This document shows, piece after piece, positions 19,065-28,084 of a stretch of 64,000 nt of DNA (position 1 is its first letter; every line of letters starts with the position of its first letter). The position numbers and the translations under genes were made by a program. Source of the DNA: an uncultured Gammaproteobacteria bacterium (GTDB taxonomy: Bacteria > Pseudomonadota > Gammaproteobacteria > HK1). The stretch is from the NCBI GenBank assembly GCA_947258715.1, contig CAMYJH010000002.1, positions 242,271-306,270 on the forward strand. Reading direction: 5' to 3'. Below the pieces are notes generated by a model that did not search any database, was not told the DNA's origin, and saw only the letters and a program-made list of their open reading frames with translations.

Positions 19065-20123
19065 TCAGGCCGGCGCGTCGAAGCCGAGATCGAGTTCCGG
19101 CTCCGGGTTGAGGGCGATGATCTCGGCTACCGCGGTGCGGTAGGCCTCGTTTTTGTTCAGGCTCTCGCGGGAGGTCTGGTGCAGGCCGTGCATGCGCGCC
19201 AGTCTCGCGCTGCGAATGGGATCGCCGCTTTCAGGTGCCGTCTCCAAAAGGCGCACCGCGGCTTCCCTGTCATTGCACACCAACAGCATGTCGCAGCCCG
19301 CCTCCAGAGCCGCCGCGCCTCGATCGACGATGTCGCCGGCCACCGCGGCCCCGGCCATCACCAGGTCATCGCTGAACACCGCCCCCTGAAACTTGAGATG
19401 TCGTCTAAGGACCTCCTTCAGCCAGTAGCGGGAGAACCCCGCCGGCTTCTTGTCCATGCGATCAAAGATCACGTGGGCCGGCATGATGGCGGGCAATCCG
19501 TCAGCGATGATTCGCTCGAAAACCCGCAGATCTGACATCTGTACCGTCTCCAGATCCCGATGGTCGCAGGGCGTGGCCAGATGAGAGTCCCCTTTGACGC
19601 TTCCGTGCCCGGGAAAATGCTTGCCAACGGCGGCCATGCCGCCGCGCTTCAGGCCGCTGATGTAGGCCCGGGCCAAATTCACCACCGCATCCACATCAGT
19701 GTGAAAGGCTCGGTCACCAATGACATCGCTGGCCCGGCTGCGTAGGTCAAGCACCGGGGAGAAGCTGAAGTCCAGGCCCGAAGCGCGCAGCTCTGAGGCC
19801 GTGAGCCAGCCGTTCATTGACGCCAGGCGGCAGGCGCGGCCAGGGTCCCGATTATGGACCTCACCGAAGGCCGCCGCCGGCGGGAGGCGGGTAAAACCTT
19901 CGCGAAAGCGCTGCACCCGGCCCCCCTCATGATCGACGGCAATGAGCAGCTTCGGTTGCCGCACCGCGTGAATGCTGTCGATGAGCCGGGTGAGCTGTTC
20001 CGGATCGTGATAATTGCGGCTGAACAGGATGACGCCGCCGACCTGAGGGGCCTGCAGCAGCTCCACATCTTCCGGGGTCAGCTCGGGTCCCTCGAGGTCC
20101 AGCATCACGGGTCCTAAAGACAT
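19065..20123 (-). CDS. nagZ: Beta-N-acetylhexosaminidase NagZ
   Basis: A 352-residue glycoside hydrolase family 3 enzyme of the cytoplasm that removes GlcNAc from muropeptides during peptidoglycan recycling. MLDLEGPELTPEDVELL is the typical N-terminus; DHEGGRVQRF, GKHFPGHGSVKGDSH (catalytic His loop) and VFSDDLVMAGA (nucleophile Asp) are all present. There is no signal peptide, as expected for NagZ. Seventeen bases separate its stop from the fructosamine kinase start. Confidence 0.96.
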   Translation of the reverse strand: MSLGPVMLDLEGPELTPEDVELLQAPQVGGVILFSRNYHDPEQLTRLIDSIHAVRQPKLLIAVDHEGGRVQRFREGFTRLPPAAAFGEVHNRDPGRACRLASMNGWLTASELRASGLDFSFSPVLDLRSRASDVIGDRAFHTDVDAVVNLARAYISGLKRGGMAAVGKHFPGHGSVKGDSHLATPCDHRDLETVQMSDLRVFERIIADGLPAIMPAHVIFDRMDKKPAGFSRYWLKEVLRRHLKFQGAVFSDDLVMAGAAVAGDIVDRGAAALEAGCDMLLVCNDREAAVRLLETAPESGDPIRSARLARMHGLHQTSRESLNKNEAYRTAVAEIIALNPEPELDLGFDAPA

Positions 20124-20193
20124 GGGTAGGAGGTATTTTCTCAGGGCTTAACCAAACACATTCTGCCGCTTAACCGCCGGCCGCGCCGCGACT

Positions 20194-20997
20194 TCATGCC
20201 AGGCGCGTGTTTTTGACGTCAAGTCGATCCCGCAGGCTGTCACCAAGCATGTTCACCGACAGCACCACCAGCATCAGCGCCAGGGATGGCAACACCACCA
20301 GATGCGGCGCCACCAGCATGTAACGCGTGCCCGCCCGGATCACGCTGCCCCATGATGCGTCCGGCGGCTGCACGCCCAGTCCCAGAAACGACAGGCCCGC
20401 CTCGGCGACAATGATGCCGGCGAGGCCGAAGGTCGCCTCCACGATCAGCGGCGCGGCGATTAGCGGCAACACGTGGCGGAAAAGAATGCGGGTGGTTCCG
20501 CTGCCCATGGCCACGGCGGCGAGCACGTGCTCGCGGTGACGATAAGAAAGCGTCTGTGCGCGCGCCAGGCGGGCAAATCCCACCCAGCCCACGGCGGCGA
20601 GAGCGAACACCACGTTCTCGATCCCAGGGCCGAGAATGCCGGCCAGCGCAATCGCCAGCAGTATCCCGGGAAAGGCCAGGAACACATCGATGAGCCGCAC
20701 CACGAGATGGTCCCAGAATCCGCCCAGCCAGGCGCTGATCATGCCGATGATGGTCCCGACGAGAATGGATATAGCGACCACGGACAGCGCGACCAGCAGC
20801 GAGGTTCGCGCCCCGGCGATGATGCGGTCCAGCAGCGGACGGCCCAGCTCGTCGTGGCCAAGCCAGGCGCCGGCTCCGGGGCCTTCGAGCACCTTGGGCA
20901 GCTGTACTTGGTTCGGGTCGAGGGGCAGAACCGGCGCCAGCAGGGCTGCCGCCAGCCAAGCGAGCAATAACATCGCCGGCAACCACACCCTAGTCAT
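20194..20997 (-). CDS. ABC transporter permease, DppC/OppC type
   Basis: A 267-residue inner-membrane permease of the peptide/nickel class. It has about six membrane segments, an N-terminal DPNQVQLPKVLEGPG periplasmic segment, the motif LGHDELGRPLLDRIIAGARTS, and the EAA-type cytoplasmic loop leading to LSFLGLGVQPPDASWGSVI, all DppC-like. Its ATG overlaps the stop of the DppB-like gene upstream. No ATPase or substrate-binding protein gene is adjacent, so the substrate cannot be assigned. Confidence 0.9.
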   Translation of the reverse strand: MTRVWLPAMLLLAWLAAALLAPVLPLDPNQVQLPKVLEGPGAGAWLGHDELGRPLLDRIIAGARTSLLVALSVVAISILVGTIIGMISAWLGGFWDHLVVRLIDVFLAFPGILLAIALAGILGPGIENVVFALAAVGWVGFARLARAQTLSYRHREHVLAAVAMGSGTTRILFRHVLPLIAAPLIVEATFGLAGIIVAEAGLSFLGLGVQPPDASWGSVIRAGTRYMLVAPHLVVLPSLALMLVVLSVNMLGDSLRDRLDVKNTRLA

Positions 20998-21923
20998 GCC
21001 GATTCACCGATACGAATTCGCGGATCCACCCAGGCGTAAAAGACGTCCGTGAGGGTATTGACCACGACGTAGGCGAGACTGATCACCAGCACGCAGGCCT
21101 GCAGTACGGGATAATCGCGGTTTTGAATCGATTCGATGGTGAGCTGCCCCACCCCCGGCCAAGAAAATACGATTTCCGTGATCACCGCCCCACCCAACAG
21201 CGTACCCAGCTGCAGTCCGAGAATGGTGATCACCGGCAGCGTGGCGTTCTTCATTGCGTGGTGGGTAATGACCTGAAACTCACCCAAGCCCTTCGCCCGC
21301 GCGGTGCGGATATAGTCCTCGCGCATCACCTCCAACAGCGAAGAGCGCACCATGCGCGCCAAGATCGCCGACATGGCGGTGCCCAAAGTCAGTGCGGGCA
21401 GAATCAACGAGCCGAAGCCTTCCTTTCCACTCACCGGAAACCAGCCGAGCCAGAAGGAAAACACCAGAATCAACAGCGGGCCCATGACAAAGTTCGGGAT
21501 CGAGACGCCGAGGACGGCAAACACCATGGCACCGGCATCGTATCCGCTCCGCGGTCTCACCGCGGCGATGATGCCGAGCGGTATCGCCAAGGCCACGGCC
21601 ACCAGCAGCGCGGCCAGGGCAAGCTGCGCGGTGACGGGGATGCGTTCAGCCAAAATGTCGACAATAGGCCGTTTAGAGTGCAGGGACTCGCCGAGATCCA
21701 GGGACCCAAGGCCTTCGAAATACTCCAGCAGCTGCACCGGAATCGGCTTGTCCAGCCCCAGCGCCTGGCGCAGCGCCTCTCGGTCCGCCGGACGCGCCGA
21801 CTCTCCCAGCATCACCTCCACCGGGTCCCCGGGAACCAGATGGATGAGCAGAAAAACCAGGCAGGCGACGCCCGCCACCACCACCAAGGCGCTTAAAATT
21901 CTCGAGGCCAGGAACCTCAGCAT
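20994..21923 (-). CDS. ABC transporter permease, DppB/OppB type
   Basis: A 309-residue inner-membrane permease partner of the downstream gene. The frame is open from 21992, but the ATG at 21923 gives the canonical start MLRFLASRILSALVVV. VFLLIHLVPGDPVEVMLG, the EAA loop YIRTARAKGLGEFQVITHHA and FSWPGVGQLTIESIQNRDYP are DppB signatures. The stop overlaps the next start by four bases. The upstream neighbour is lipB, not a binding protein, so this is a two-gene permease fragment of a transporter. Confidence 0.9.
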   Translation of the reverse strand: MLRFLASRILSALVVVAGVACLVFLLIHLVPGDPVEVMLGESARPADREALRQALGLDKPIPVQLLEYFEGLGSLDLGESLHSKRPIVDILAERIPVTAQLALAALLVAVALAIPLGIIAAVRPRSGYDAGAMVFAVLGVSIPNFVMGPLLILVFSFWLGWFPVSGKEGFGSLILPALTLGTAMSAILARMVRSSLLEVMREDYIRTARAKGLGEFQVITHHAMKNATLPVITILGLQLGTLLGGAVITEIVFSWPGVGQLTIESIQNRDYPVLQACVLVISLAYVVVNTLTDVFYAWVDPRIRIGESA

Positions 21924-21969
21924 CGGTTGCAGAGCTAGCGCGCCGTGGCCGGCGTCGACGCATCGAGCA

Positions 21970-22689
21970 TCACCCGTCGGCCCCCACCACAATGTTACGG
22001 CCAGCGTGGGGCGGCGACGGGCCGCAAATATCCCCCAGCGTGGTCTTATGATCCAGCACGATGGATTCCGCGGGGCAGCCGAGCTGGGCGGCGAGATAAG
22101 GCAGCAGGCGAGTCGCGGTTTCGGCCACCGACCAGTCGAGACCCAGATCCTTGAGGCGGGTCGCTTCTAGACCGGCATAGCCACAAGGATCTATGCGTTT
22201 GAACGGCCCCAAGTCGCCGTTCACGTTAACGGCGAGTCCGTGATAGCTGAAACCATTGCGGATCCTAAGGCCGATGGCAGCGAGCTTTTTGCCCCCCAAG
22301 TACACCCCAGGCGCCCCATTCCAGCGGACAGCTTCGATGTCCGACGCCCCCAGCAGATCGATGACCGCCTGCTCCAGCCCGTGAACCAGCCGCTTCACCC
22401 CGAGGGAGCGGCGCTTGAGGTCGACTATCAGGTAAGCAACAAGCTGACCGGGGCCGTGGTAGGTCACCTGGCCGCCGCGGTCCGAAGCGACCACCGGGAT
22501 GCCCCCTGGGTCGCGAAGGTGCTCGCGGCGCCCGGCCTGGCCGAGGGTAAATACCGGCCGATGCTCGAGGAACCAGATTTCGTCGTCGGCGAGAGCATCC
22601 GGCGCCGCCACCAAGGCGCGCATGGCCTGCCACACCGGGTGGTAGTCGAGGACGCCGAAGCGACGAACGATGAGTGACGGCGCGCTCAA
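21970..22689 (-). CDS. lipB: Octanoyl-[acyl carrier protein]:protein N-octanoyltransferase
   Basis: A 239-residue LipB that moves octanoyl groups from ACP to lipoyl domains. RGGQVTYHGPGQLVAY, the catalytic Lys in GGKKLAAIG and the catalytic Cys in RIDPCGYAG are visible. Only a TTG at 22689 fits the start. It lies 30 bases after dat. The ybeD-like gene usually found between dat and lipB, and lipA usually found after lipB, are both missing here. Confidence 0.93.
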   Translation of the reverse strand: MSAPSLIVRRFGVLDYHPVWQAMRALVAAPDALADDEIWFLEHRPVFTLGQAGRREHLRDPGGIPVVASDRGGQVTYHGPGQLVAYLIVDLKRRSLGVKRLVHGLEQAVIDLLGASDIEAVRWNGAPGVYLGGKKLAAIGLRIRNGFSYHGLAVNVNGDLGPFKRIDPCGYAGLEATRLKDLGLDWSVAETATRLLPYLAAQLGCPAESIVLDHKTTLGDICGPSPPHAGRNIVVGADG

Positions 22690-22719
22690 GTTGTCGGCCC
22701 GCCCGGCGCGAGCTCCGTT

Positions 22720-23580
22720 TCAGGCAATCGTCTCACCAAGCGCTTTGGCAAAATCGCTCTTGAACGCGAGAAAACGCTCGAAGACTTGTTGCCACAGCGG
22801 TCCCGGCGCGCCGCCGATCAGAGGCCGACCGTCGAGACGTGACACCGGTGTGATTTCCATTGTTGAGCTGGTCACCCAAATTTCGTCCGCCGAGCGCAGC
22901 GCCGCCTCGGAAATGTCGCACTCTTCACACGGGATCCCCGCCGCCGACGCCAGCTCCAGGGTGACGTCGCGGGTAATGCCGGCAAGTATCTTCGAGCTCT
23001 TCGGCGGCGTCATTAAAACGCCATCGGCAACCACGAAGACGTTGCTTGCCGCGCCTTCGGTCACCAGACCGTCGCGCAACAGAATCGCTTCCCCGGCCCC
23101 CGCGGAAACGGCCTCCTGACGAAGCAGCACGTTGGGCAACAGAGCGATGGCCTTGATATCGCAGCGACCCCAGCGATTGTCGTTTCTGGTCACGGCGGGC
23201 ATGGGCTCCGGGTAAGCTCGTCTGTGCCCGGGCTTGCTCATGGCGAAAACCAGCGGTCTCGGCGCTTGCGGGAAAGCGTGGTTGCGCGGCGCCTCGCCGC
23301 GGGTCACCTGGAAATACAGGGATTGCTCGCCGCCGCCATTGCGGGCGATGAGTGTATCGAGCATATCTACCCAAGCGCTTCGGCTCAGGGGGGACTTCAT
23401 CGCGATGGCGCCCAAGCTTCGCTCCAGGCGATCAAGGTGCGCGTCGGTGCAGAACATACGCCCGCCGTAGACCGGCACTACTTCATACACTCCATCGCCC
23501 AGGAGATACCCACGGTCCAGCGGCGAAACGCGCACCGCCTCCAAAGGCATAAAATCTCCCTTGAAATAAGCGGTACTCAT
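22720..23580 (-). CDS. dat: D-amino acid aminotransferase (class IV PLP enzyme)
   Basis: A 286-residue fold-type IV aminotransferase. Features are GDGVYEVVPVYGGRMF at the N-terminus, the PLP Lys in CDIKAIALLPNVL and EAILLRDGLVTEGAASNVFV, the pattern of Dat/IlvE-like enzymes. It probably makes or recycles D-Glu/D-Ala. The position between dacA and lipB is the standard context for dat in gammaproteobacteria. A branched-chain aminotransferase or ADC lyase is less likely given the neighbours. Confidence 0.88.
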   Translation of the reverse strand: MSTAYFKGDFMPLEAVRVSPLDRGYLLGDGVYEVVPVYGGRMFCTDAHLDRLERSLGAIAMKSPLSRSAWVDMLDTLIARNGGGEQSLYFQVTRGEAPRNHAFPQAPRPLVFAMSKPGHRRAYPEPMPAVTRNDNRWGRCDIKAIALLPNVLLRQEAVSAGAGEAILLRDGLVTEGAASNVFVVADGVLMTPPKSSKILAGITRDVTLELASAAGIPCEECDISEAALRSADEIWVTSSTMEITPVSRLDGRPLIGGAPGPLWQQVFERFLAFKSDFAKALGETIA

Positions 23581-23629
23581 TTAGCCAATTCTCCAGGAGA
23601 ATGCGGCGCACCCAAGCGCGTCACCGTTG

Positions 23630-24784
23630 TCAATGAAAAAGTAAGCGAACCTGGTCGCTGACCTTGCGCCAGAGTCCACCCTCCGCCACCGGAGCCAGTG
23701 TTACCAGCGGTCGCTGCGCGATCTGCTCCCCGCCAAGGGTCACCTCCAGCGTGCCGCGGGCTTCACCCTTCGTCACCGGAGCCACGACCTTGCTGTCGAT
23801 TTCCATCTTAGCGTTCAGCTTCTCGTACTGGCCTCTGGGAACCGTAACGTAAAGGTCGCGGGCAAGACCTATGCCAAGTTTTTCGATCTCCCCTTTCCAA
23901 ATACGGACCTCCGTCAACGGTTCCAGCGCGCCATAAAGGCGGTGAGTCTCGAAAAATCGAAAGCCATAACTCAAAAGCGCAATACTTTCACGCGCCCGGC
24001 TGCGCTCACTTTCGGAGCCCATCACCACGGATATAAGCCGCATCTGGTCGCGCTCGGCCGACGTGACCAGACAGTAACCGGCGGATTCAGTATATCCGGT
24101 TTTCAGCCCGTCAACGCTCTCATCCCGCCACAGTAGCTTGTTGCGGTTGTGCTGCACGATTCCGTTGTACTCGTACTCTTTCACCGCGTGCATTTTGTAA
24201 AGCTCAGGAAAATCCCGGATCATGGCGGCCGCCAGCGTGGCCGAGTCCCGCGCCGTAGTGTAATGCTCGGGATCGGGAAGCCCCGAGGCATTGACAAAAT
24301 GGCTGCCGGTCATGCCGAGTCGAACGGCATACTGATTCATGAGGTCGGCAAAAGCGCCCTCGTCTCCAGCGATGAATTCCGCCAAAGCCACGCTGGCGTC
24401 GTTGCCGGACTGGATGATCAAGCCCTTGAGCAGGTCTTCTATGCTCACCTTGGTATCCACCTCGATGAACATCTTCGAGCCGCCCATGCGCCACGCCTTT
24501 TCGCTCACCCGCACCTTATCCTGCATGCTGATGTTCCCTTGCTTGAGCTCTTCAAACACCACGTAGGCGGTCATTATCTTGGTCAAACTCGCGGGTTCCA
24601 TGCGCTCGTCGGCGTTCACTTCGGCGAGCACCCGGCCGCTGTCGAAGTCCCGCAGAATGTAGGCGCGTGCGCCAATGCTCGGCGCATCGGGCACAATCGC
24701 CGCCAAGGCCGTGCCGAATGGCAGCAGCATGGTGCAAACAATGACAAATCCTTGCAAAAGGAACAAAGTCAGTTTCGATATCAT
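23630..24784 (-). CDS. dacA: D-alanyl-D-alanine carboxypeptidase, PBP5/6 type
   Basis: A periplasmic, membrane-anchored DD-carboxypeptidase that trims pentapeptides. The open frame reaches 24874; I chose the ATG at 24784 because it gives a standard signal peptide ending near GTALA, though 24817 is also possible. Catalytic motifs: ASLTKIM (Ser nucleophile), SGND (SxN) and LKTGYT (KTG). The C-terminal PBP5 domain (GLARDLYVTVPRGQYEKLNA) and a terminal amphipathic helix (LWRKVSDQVRLLFH) are present. It is followed by dat. Confidence 0.94.
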   Translation of the reverse strand: MISKLTLFLLQGFVIVCTMLLPFGTALAAIVPDAPSIGARAYILRDFDSGRVLAEVNADERMEPASLTKIMTAYVVFEELKQGNISMQDKVRVSEKAWRMGGSKMFIEVDTKVSIEDLLKGLIIQSGNDASVALAEFIAGDEGAFADLMNQYAVRLGMTGSHFVNASGLPDPEHYTTARDSATLAAAMIRDFPELYKMHAVKEYEYNGIVQHNRNKLLWRDESVDGLKTGYTESAGYCLVTSAERDQMRLISVVMGSESERSRARESIALLSYGFRFFETHRLYGALEPLTEVRIWKGEIEKLGIGLARDLYVTVPRGQYEKLNAKMEIDSKVVAPVTKGEARGTLEVTLGGEQIAQRPLVTLAPVAEGGLWRKVSDQVRLLFH

Positions 24785-24940
24785 GGCACTGCTTGTTTGG
24801 TTAAAAATCGACGACATGTTGAAGTCGGTCGTGACGGCGCATAGGCTGACTGCGCGTCTGCCGCGAGGCAGCACTCAGTCACATTTATTCTGCGACGGAC
24901 GCAAGTTTACCAGATCGCCGAAGCACTTCCCGAATTGCAG

Positions 24941-25843
24941 CTACTCGAGCACGATTCGCGGCGCTTCCATACCCATAGCGATGATGCGGTTTGTCAGCTG
25001 ATCCGCTTTGACTACGTCGGGTAGCGGCCCGATACGTACTCGGTAAAGCGGCGTACCATCTACAATGATGGGACTGACATAGACCAGCTTTCCGGCGACG
25101 GGCCGCATCCGTTGGCTCAAGCGCTGCGCGTTCGCGCGGTCGGAAAACGCGCCCGCCTGCAGATAAAGTCGAACCGTCGTTGCCCTTGGCCGCGCGGTCG
25201 GTAGCGCAGGCACACCGTTCGTCACCCGGCCAGATTCCGGCGAGCGCACCGGCTCAGCCGGAACCACGGCCGCCGGGCGCGGCGCCGCCCGGGCCGCGAG
25301 TTGCTCGCTCGCTGGACCCACGGCGCGGACCTCGACGAAACCAGTACCCTTACCGACGATGCCGAGCTTGATCGCGGCAGCGTACGAGAGGTCGATAATC
25401 CTGTTGGGATGAAAGGGACCGCGGTCATTTACCCGCACCACCGCCTGGCGCCCATTCTTGAGGTTGGTCACCTGAACATAAGTCGGCAGCGGCAGATTCC
25501 TGTGGGCCGCCGTCATCGCGTACATGTCGAACTTCTCACCGCTGGAGGTCCTGCGTCCGTGAAACTTTCGTCCGTACCAAGAAGCGATTCCGCGCTCCAC
25601 GTAGCCGCGGCTGCTGCCAAGAGTGTGGTAGCGCTTGCCGTGAACCACGTAGGTCTTGGGGTTGCCGTAACGGCTGCGCGGCTCGGCCTTCGGTACAGCG
25701 TCCGCTATGTGTCCAAGCTGGGGAGAACCCGGCGGCGGTCCGTCTTTTATTGGCGAGCCGCTGCAGCCTGCAGCCAATAGCATGACCATCAGCAGTGCCC
25801 CGCGACAGGTGCACTCGACAAGGAACGACGGAACTGCCTGCAT
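24941..25843 (-). CDS. rlpA: Septal ring lytic transglycosylase RlpA (lipoprotein)
   Basis: A 300-residue lipoprotein with lipobox LLAAGC. The double-psi beta-barrel domain (GIASWYGRKFHGRRTSSGE, VRVNDRGPFHPNRIIDLS) carries the catalytic Asp, and a C-terminal SPOR domain (about 220-300: VRLYLQAGAFSDRANAQRL) binds denuded glycan at the septum. A proline/alanine-rich linker joins the two. It sits next to mltB and rodA, as in Pseudomonas. Confidence 0.94.
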   Translation of the reverse strand: MQAVPSFLVECTCRGALLMVMLLAAGCSGSPIKDGPPPGSPQLGHIADAVPKAEPRSRYGNPKTYVVHGKRYHTLGSSRGYVERGIASWYGRKFHGRRTSSGEKFDMYAMTAAHRNLPLPTYVQVTNLKNGRQAVVRVNDRGPFHPNRIIDLSYAAAIKLGIVGKGTGFVEVRAVGPASEQLAARAAPRPAAVVPAEPVRSPESGRVTNGVPALPTARPRATTVRLYLQAGAFSDRANAQRLSQRMRPVAGKLVYVSPIIVDGTPLYRVRIGPLPDVVKADQLTNRIIAMGMEAPRIVLE

Positions 25844-25847
25844 CGTC

Positions 25848-26873
25848 TCAGCCGGCCTGCGCCAAGTACCGGGTTCGAATTTCCTTCGCCAGCTGGGTCA
25901 CCGCCATGGCGTAGAGCGGACTGTGGTTATAACGAGTAATCGCGTAGAAATTACGCTGCACCACCCAATATTCGCTGCCATTGGCAAGGTCCAGTTCGAG
26001 TAAAGCGACGCGTGAATCGGCGGGCACATCGTTCACCATATTCACCCCATGTGCGTCGAGGTCTTGAAGCGGAATTTCAGGGTTCAACCCCTTCTTAAGC
26101 AGCACCTTGTAGCCGTCCCCTCTGACCGAGGCGGGAACCGCTATGCCTCCTTCGGCTCTCCAACCGTGCTTGCTGAGATAGTTCGCCACGCTTCCGATGG
26201 CGTCCTCAGTGTTGTCGATAAGGTCACGGGAACCGTCACCGTCAAAGTCCACCGCATAGCGCCGGTAGCTGCTGGCGATAAACTGGGGTACGCCCATGGC
26301 GCCCGCGTAGGAGCCCTTGACCACCAAAGGGTCGAGGCTTTCCTCTCGAGAGAGCAGAAGAAATTGCTGCAGCTCGGCGCGGAAAAACTTGGCCCGCTTT
26401 GGATACCTGAAGCCGAGGGTAACCAGCGAATCAAGCACCCGTATCCGGCCCGCGCGCTCACCATAAAGCGTTTCCACGCCGATGATGGCGACTATGATTT
26501 CTGCCGGCACGCCGTAGACCGACTGCGCTCTGGCGAGCGTCTCTCGCTTCGACTTCCAGAACGCGACCCCTTTGGTGATTCGAGCTTCGTTGAGAAAAAT
26601 AGGTCGGTACGCGTGCCACGGCTTGGCTTCCGCTGGCCGTGAAATCAGCTCGAGCACTTTGGGCAGCACTTGAGCCTGGGCGAGAATCTCCCTCAGCTCA
26701 GAAGGCGGATAACGGTGACGTCTCTCCATCTCCTCGACGAAGGGAGCGATTTCCGTCGATTCATCCAGTGAAACGCGCTGATGGGCATCAACGGTCGCTG
26801 CGCTGGTGCAAGCGGAGATCATTATCAAGAACGACGAGCAGAATATCGACCGAATGACACAGGCCAAGCTCAT
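25848..26873 (-). CDS. mltB: Membrane-bound lytic murein transglycosylase B
   Basis: About 341 residues from the ATG at 26873 (a GTG at 26897 is in frame). The lipobox is IMISAC. GH103 domain features are FWKSKRETLARAQSVYGVP, IIGVETLYGERAGR (catalytic Glu), AGAMGVPQFIASSYRRYAVD and NYLSKHGW. It cleaves glycan strands to 1,6-anhydro-muropeptides. It lies between rodA and rlpA, and its stop is four bases before rlpA begins. Confidence 0.94.
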   Translation of the reverse strand: MSLACVIRSIFCSSFLIMISACTSAATVDAHQRVSLDESTEIAPFVEEMERRHRYPPSELREILAQAQVLPKVLELISRPAEAKPWHAYRPIFLNEARITKGVAFWKSKRETLARAQSVYGVPAEIIVAIIGVETLYGERAGRIRVLDSLVTLGFRYPKRAKFFRAELQQFLLLSREESLDPLVVKGSYAGAMGVPQFIASSYRRYAVDFDGDGSRDLIDNTEDAIGSVANYLSKHGWRAEGGIAVPASVRGDGYKVLLKKGLNPEIPLQDLDAHGVNMVNDVPADSRVALLELDLANGSEYWVVQRNFYAITRYNHSPLYAMAVTQLAKEIRTRYLAQAG

Positions 26874-26913
26874 GGATTTTGCGCAACTTCCCACCACTAC
26901 GAATCACTCCAAT

Positions 26914-28008
26914 TCAATTCGACAAAAGTCTTCTATGCGTGTGGATCGACATCAGCACGCCGAAGGCCGCCATCACGGTGACCAGCGATGTGCCGCCATA
27001 ACTGATGAGCGGTAGCGGGAGGCCCACCACCGGAAGCATGCCGCTGACCATTCCCACGTTAACGAAAACGTAGATGAAAAACGTGAGGATCAAGCTGCCG
27101 CCGAGCAGGCGACCAAACGAATCCTGGGCCTGGGTGGCGATGTAGAGCCCCCTGAAGACGACGAAAAGATAGACCGCCAGCAAAAGCGCGACACCGAGCA
27201 GTCCGAATTCCTCGCTCAAGACGGCAAATACGAAGTCCGTGGACCGCTCGGGGAGGAAATCCAGCTGGCTCTGGGTGCCGTTCAGCCACCCCTTGCCGTA
27301 TACGCCACCAGAACCGATGGCGATTTTTGACTGGATGATATGGTAGCCAGACCCCAGGGGATCCTGCTCCGGATCGAGGAAGGTAAGCACCCGACGGCGC
27401 TGGTAATCGTGCATCACTTGCCACATGGCCGGCGCGCTCGCCGCCAGGAGGAGGACCAGGCCAAGTATCAGTCTCCATCGCATACCCGCCAGGAAAAGCA
27501 CGAATCCGCCGGAGCACGCGATTAGAAGCGCGGTGCCGAGATCGGGTTGTCGCACAATGAGGAACGTGGGCACAATGGTGATGAGCGCAGCCACGAACAC
27601 CTGCAGCGTCCGGGGCGGCAAGGTTCGCTCGGCAAAAAAATACGCCACCATCATCGGCACTGTCAGCTTGGCGAGCTCCGAAGGCTGAAAGTTAACCGGC
27701 CCAAGACGCAACCATCGCTGCGCTCCCTGCGCCACGTCGCCGACGTAAAGCACCGCTACCAGTAAACCCAGTCCGGCCAGGTAAAGCCAGGGCGACCAAT
27801 GAAATAAATGACGGGGATTGATCTGGGCAACCGCCAGCATCACGCTGAAGGCAACGAGCAAGCGGACGGCCTGGCGAATCACGGTGCTGGTGGACTCTTC
27901 GCCTGCGCTGTAGAGAACCATCAGGCCGATGCAAGATAGCGTCGCCAAGCCAATGAGAAGCGGCAGATCCAGGTGAAGGCGCTGCGATAGGGTACGTGTT
28001 TCCTGCAT
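26914..28008 (-). CDS. rodA: Rod-shape peptidoglycan glycosyltransferase RodA
   Basis: A 364-residue SEDS-family polymerase with about ten membrane helices. Diagnostic segments: YQRRRVLTFLDPEQDPLGSG, IAIGSGGVYGKGWLNGTQS, FLPERSTDFVFAVLSEEFG (catalytic Asp region) and LPLISYGGTSLV. It works with PBP2 (mrdA), directly upstream in the same operon, in lateral wall elongation. Confidence 0.96.
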   Translation of the reverse strand: MQETRTLSQRLHLDLPLLIGLATLSCIGLMVLYSAGEESTSTVIRQAVRLLVAFSVMLAVAQINPRHLFHWSPWLYLAGLGLLVAVLYVGDVAQGAQRWLRLGPVNFQPSELAKLTVPMMVAYFFAERTLPPRTLQVFVAALITIVPTFLIVRQPDLGTALLIACSGGFVLFLAGMRWRLILGLVLLLAASAPAMWQVMHDYQRRRVLTFLDPEQDPLGSGYHIIQSKIAIGSGGVYGKGWLNGTQSQLDFLPERSTDFVFAVLSEEFGLLGVALLLAVYLFVVFRGLYIATQAQDSFGRLLGGSLILTFFIYVFVNVGMVSGMLPVVGLPLPLISYGGTSLVTVMAAFGVLMSIHTHRRLLSN

Positions 28009-28084
28009 CGTTCGTCAGCGGTTCAAGCGCAGCAGGATCGAAAGCTTCGCATCCAGTTAAAGAACCATAACGTGTGGCGCATGC

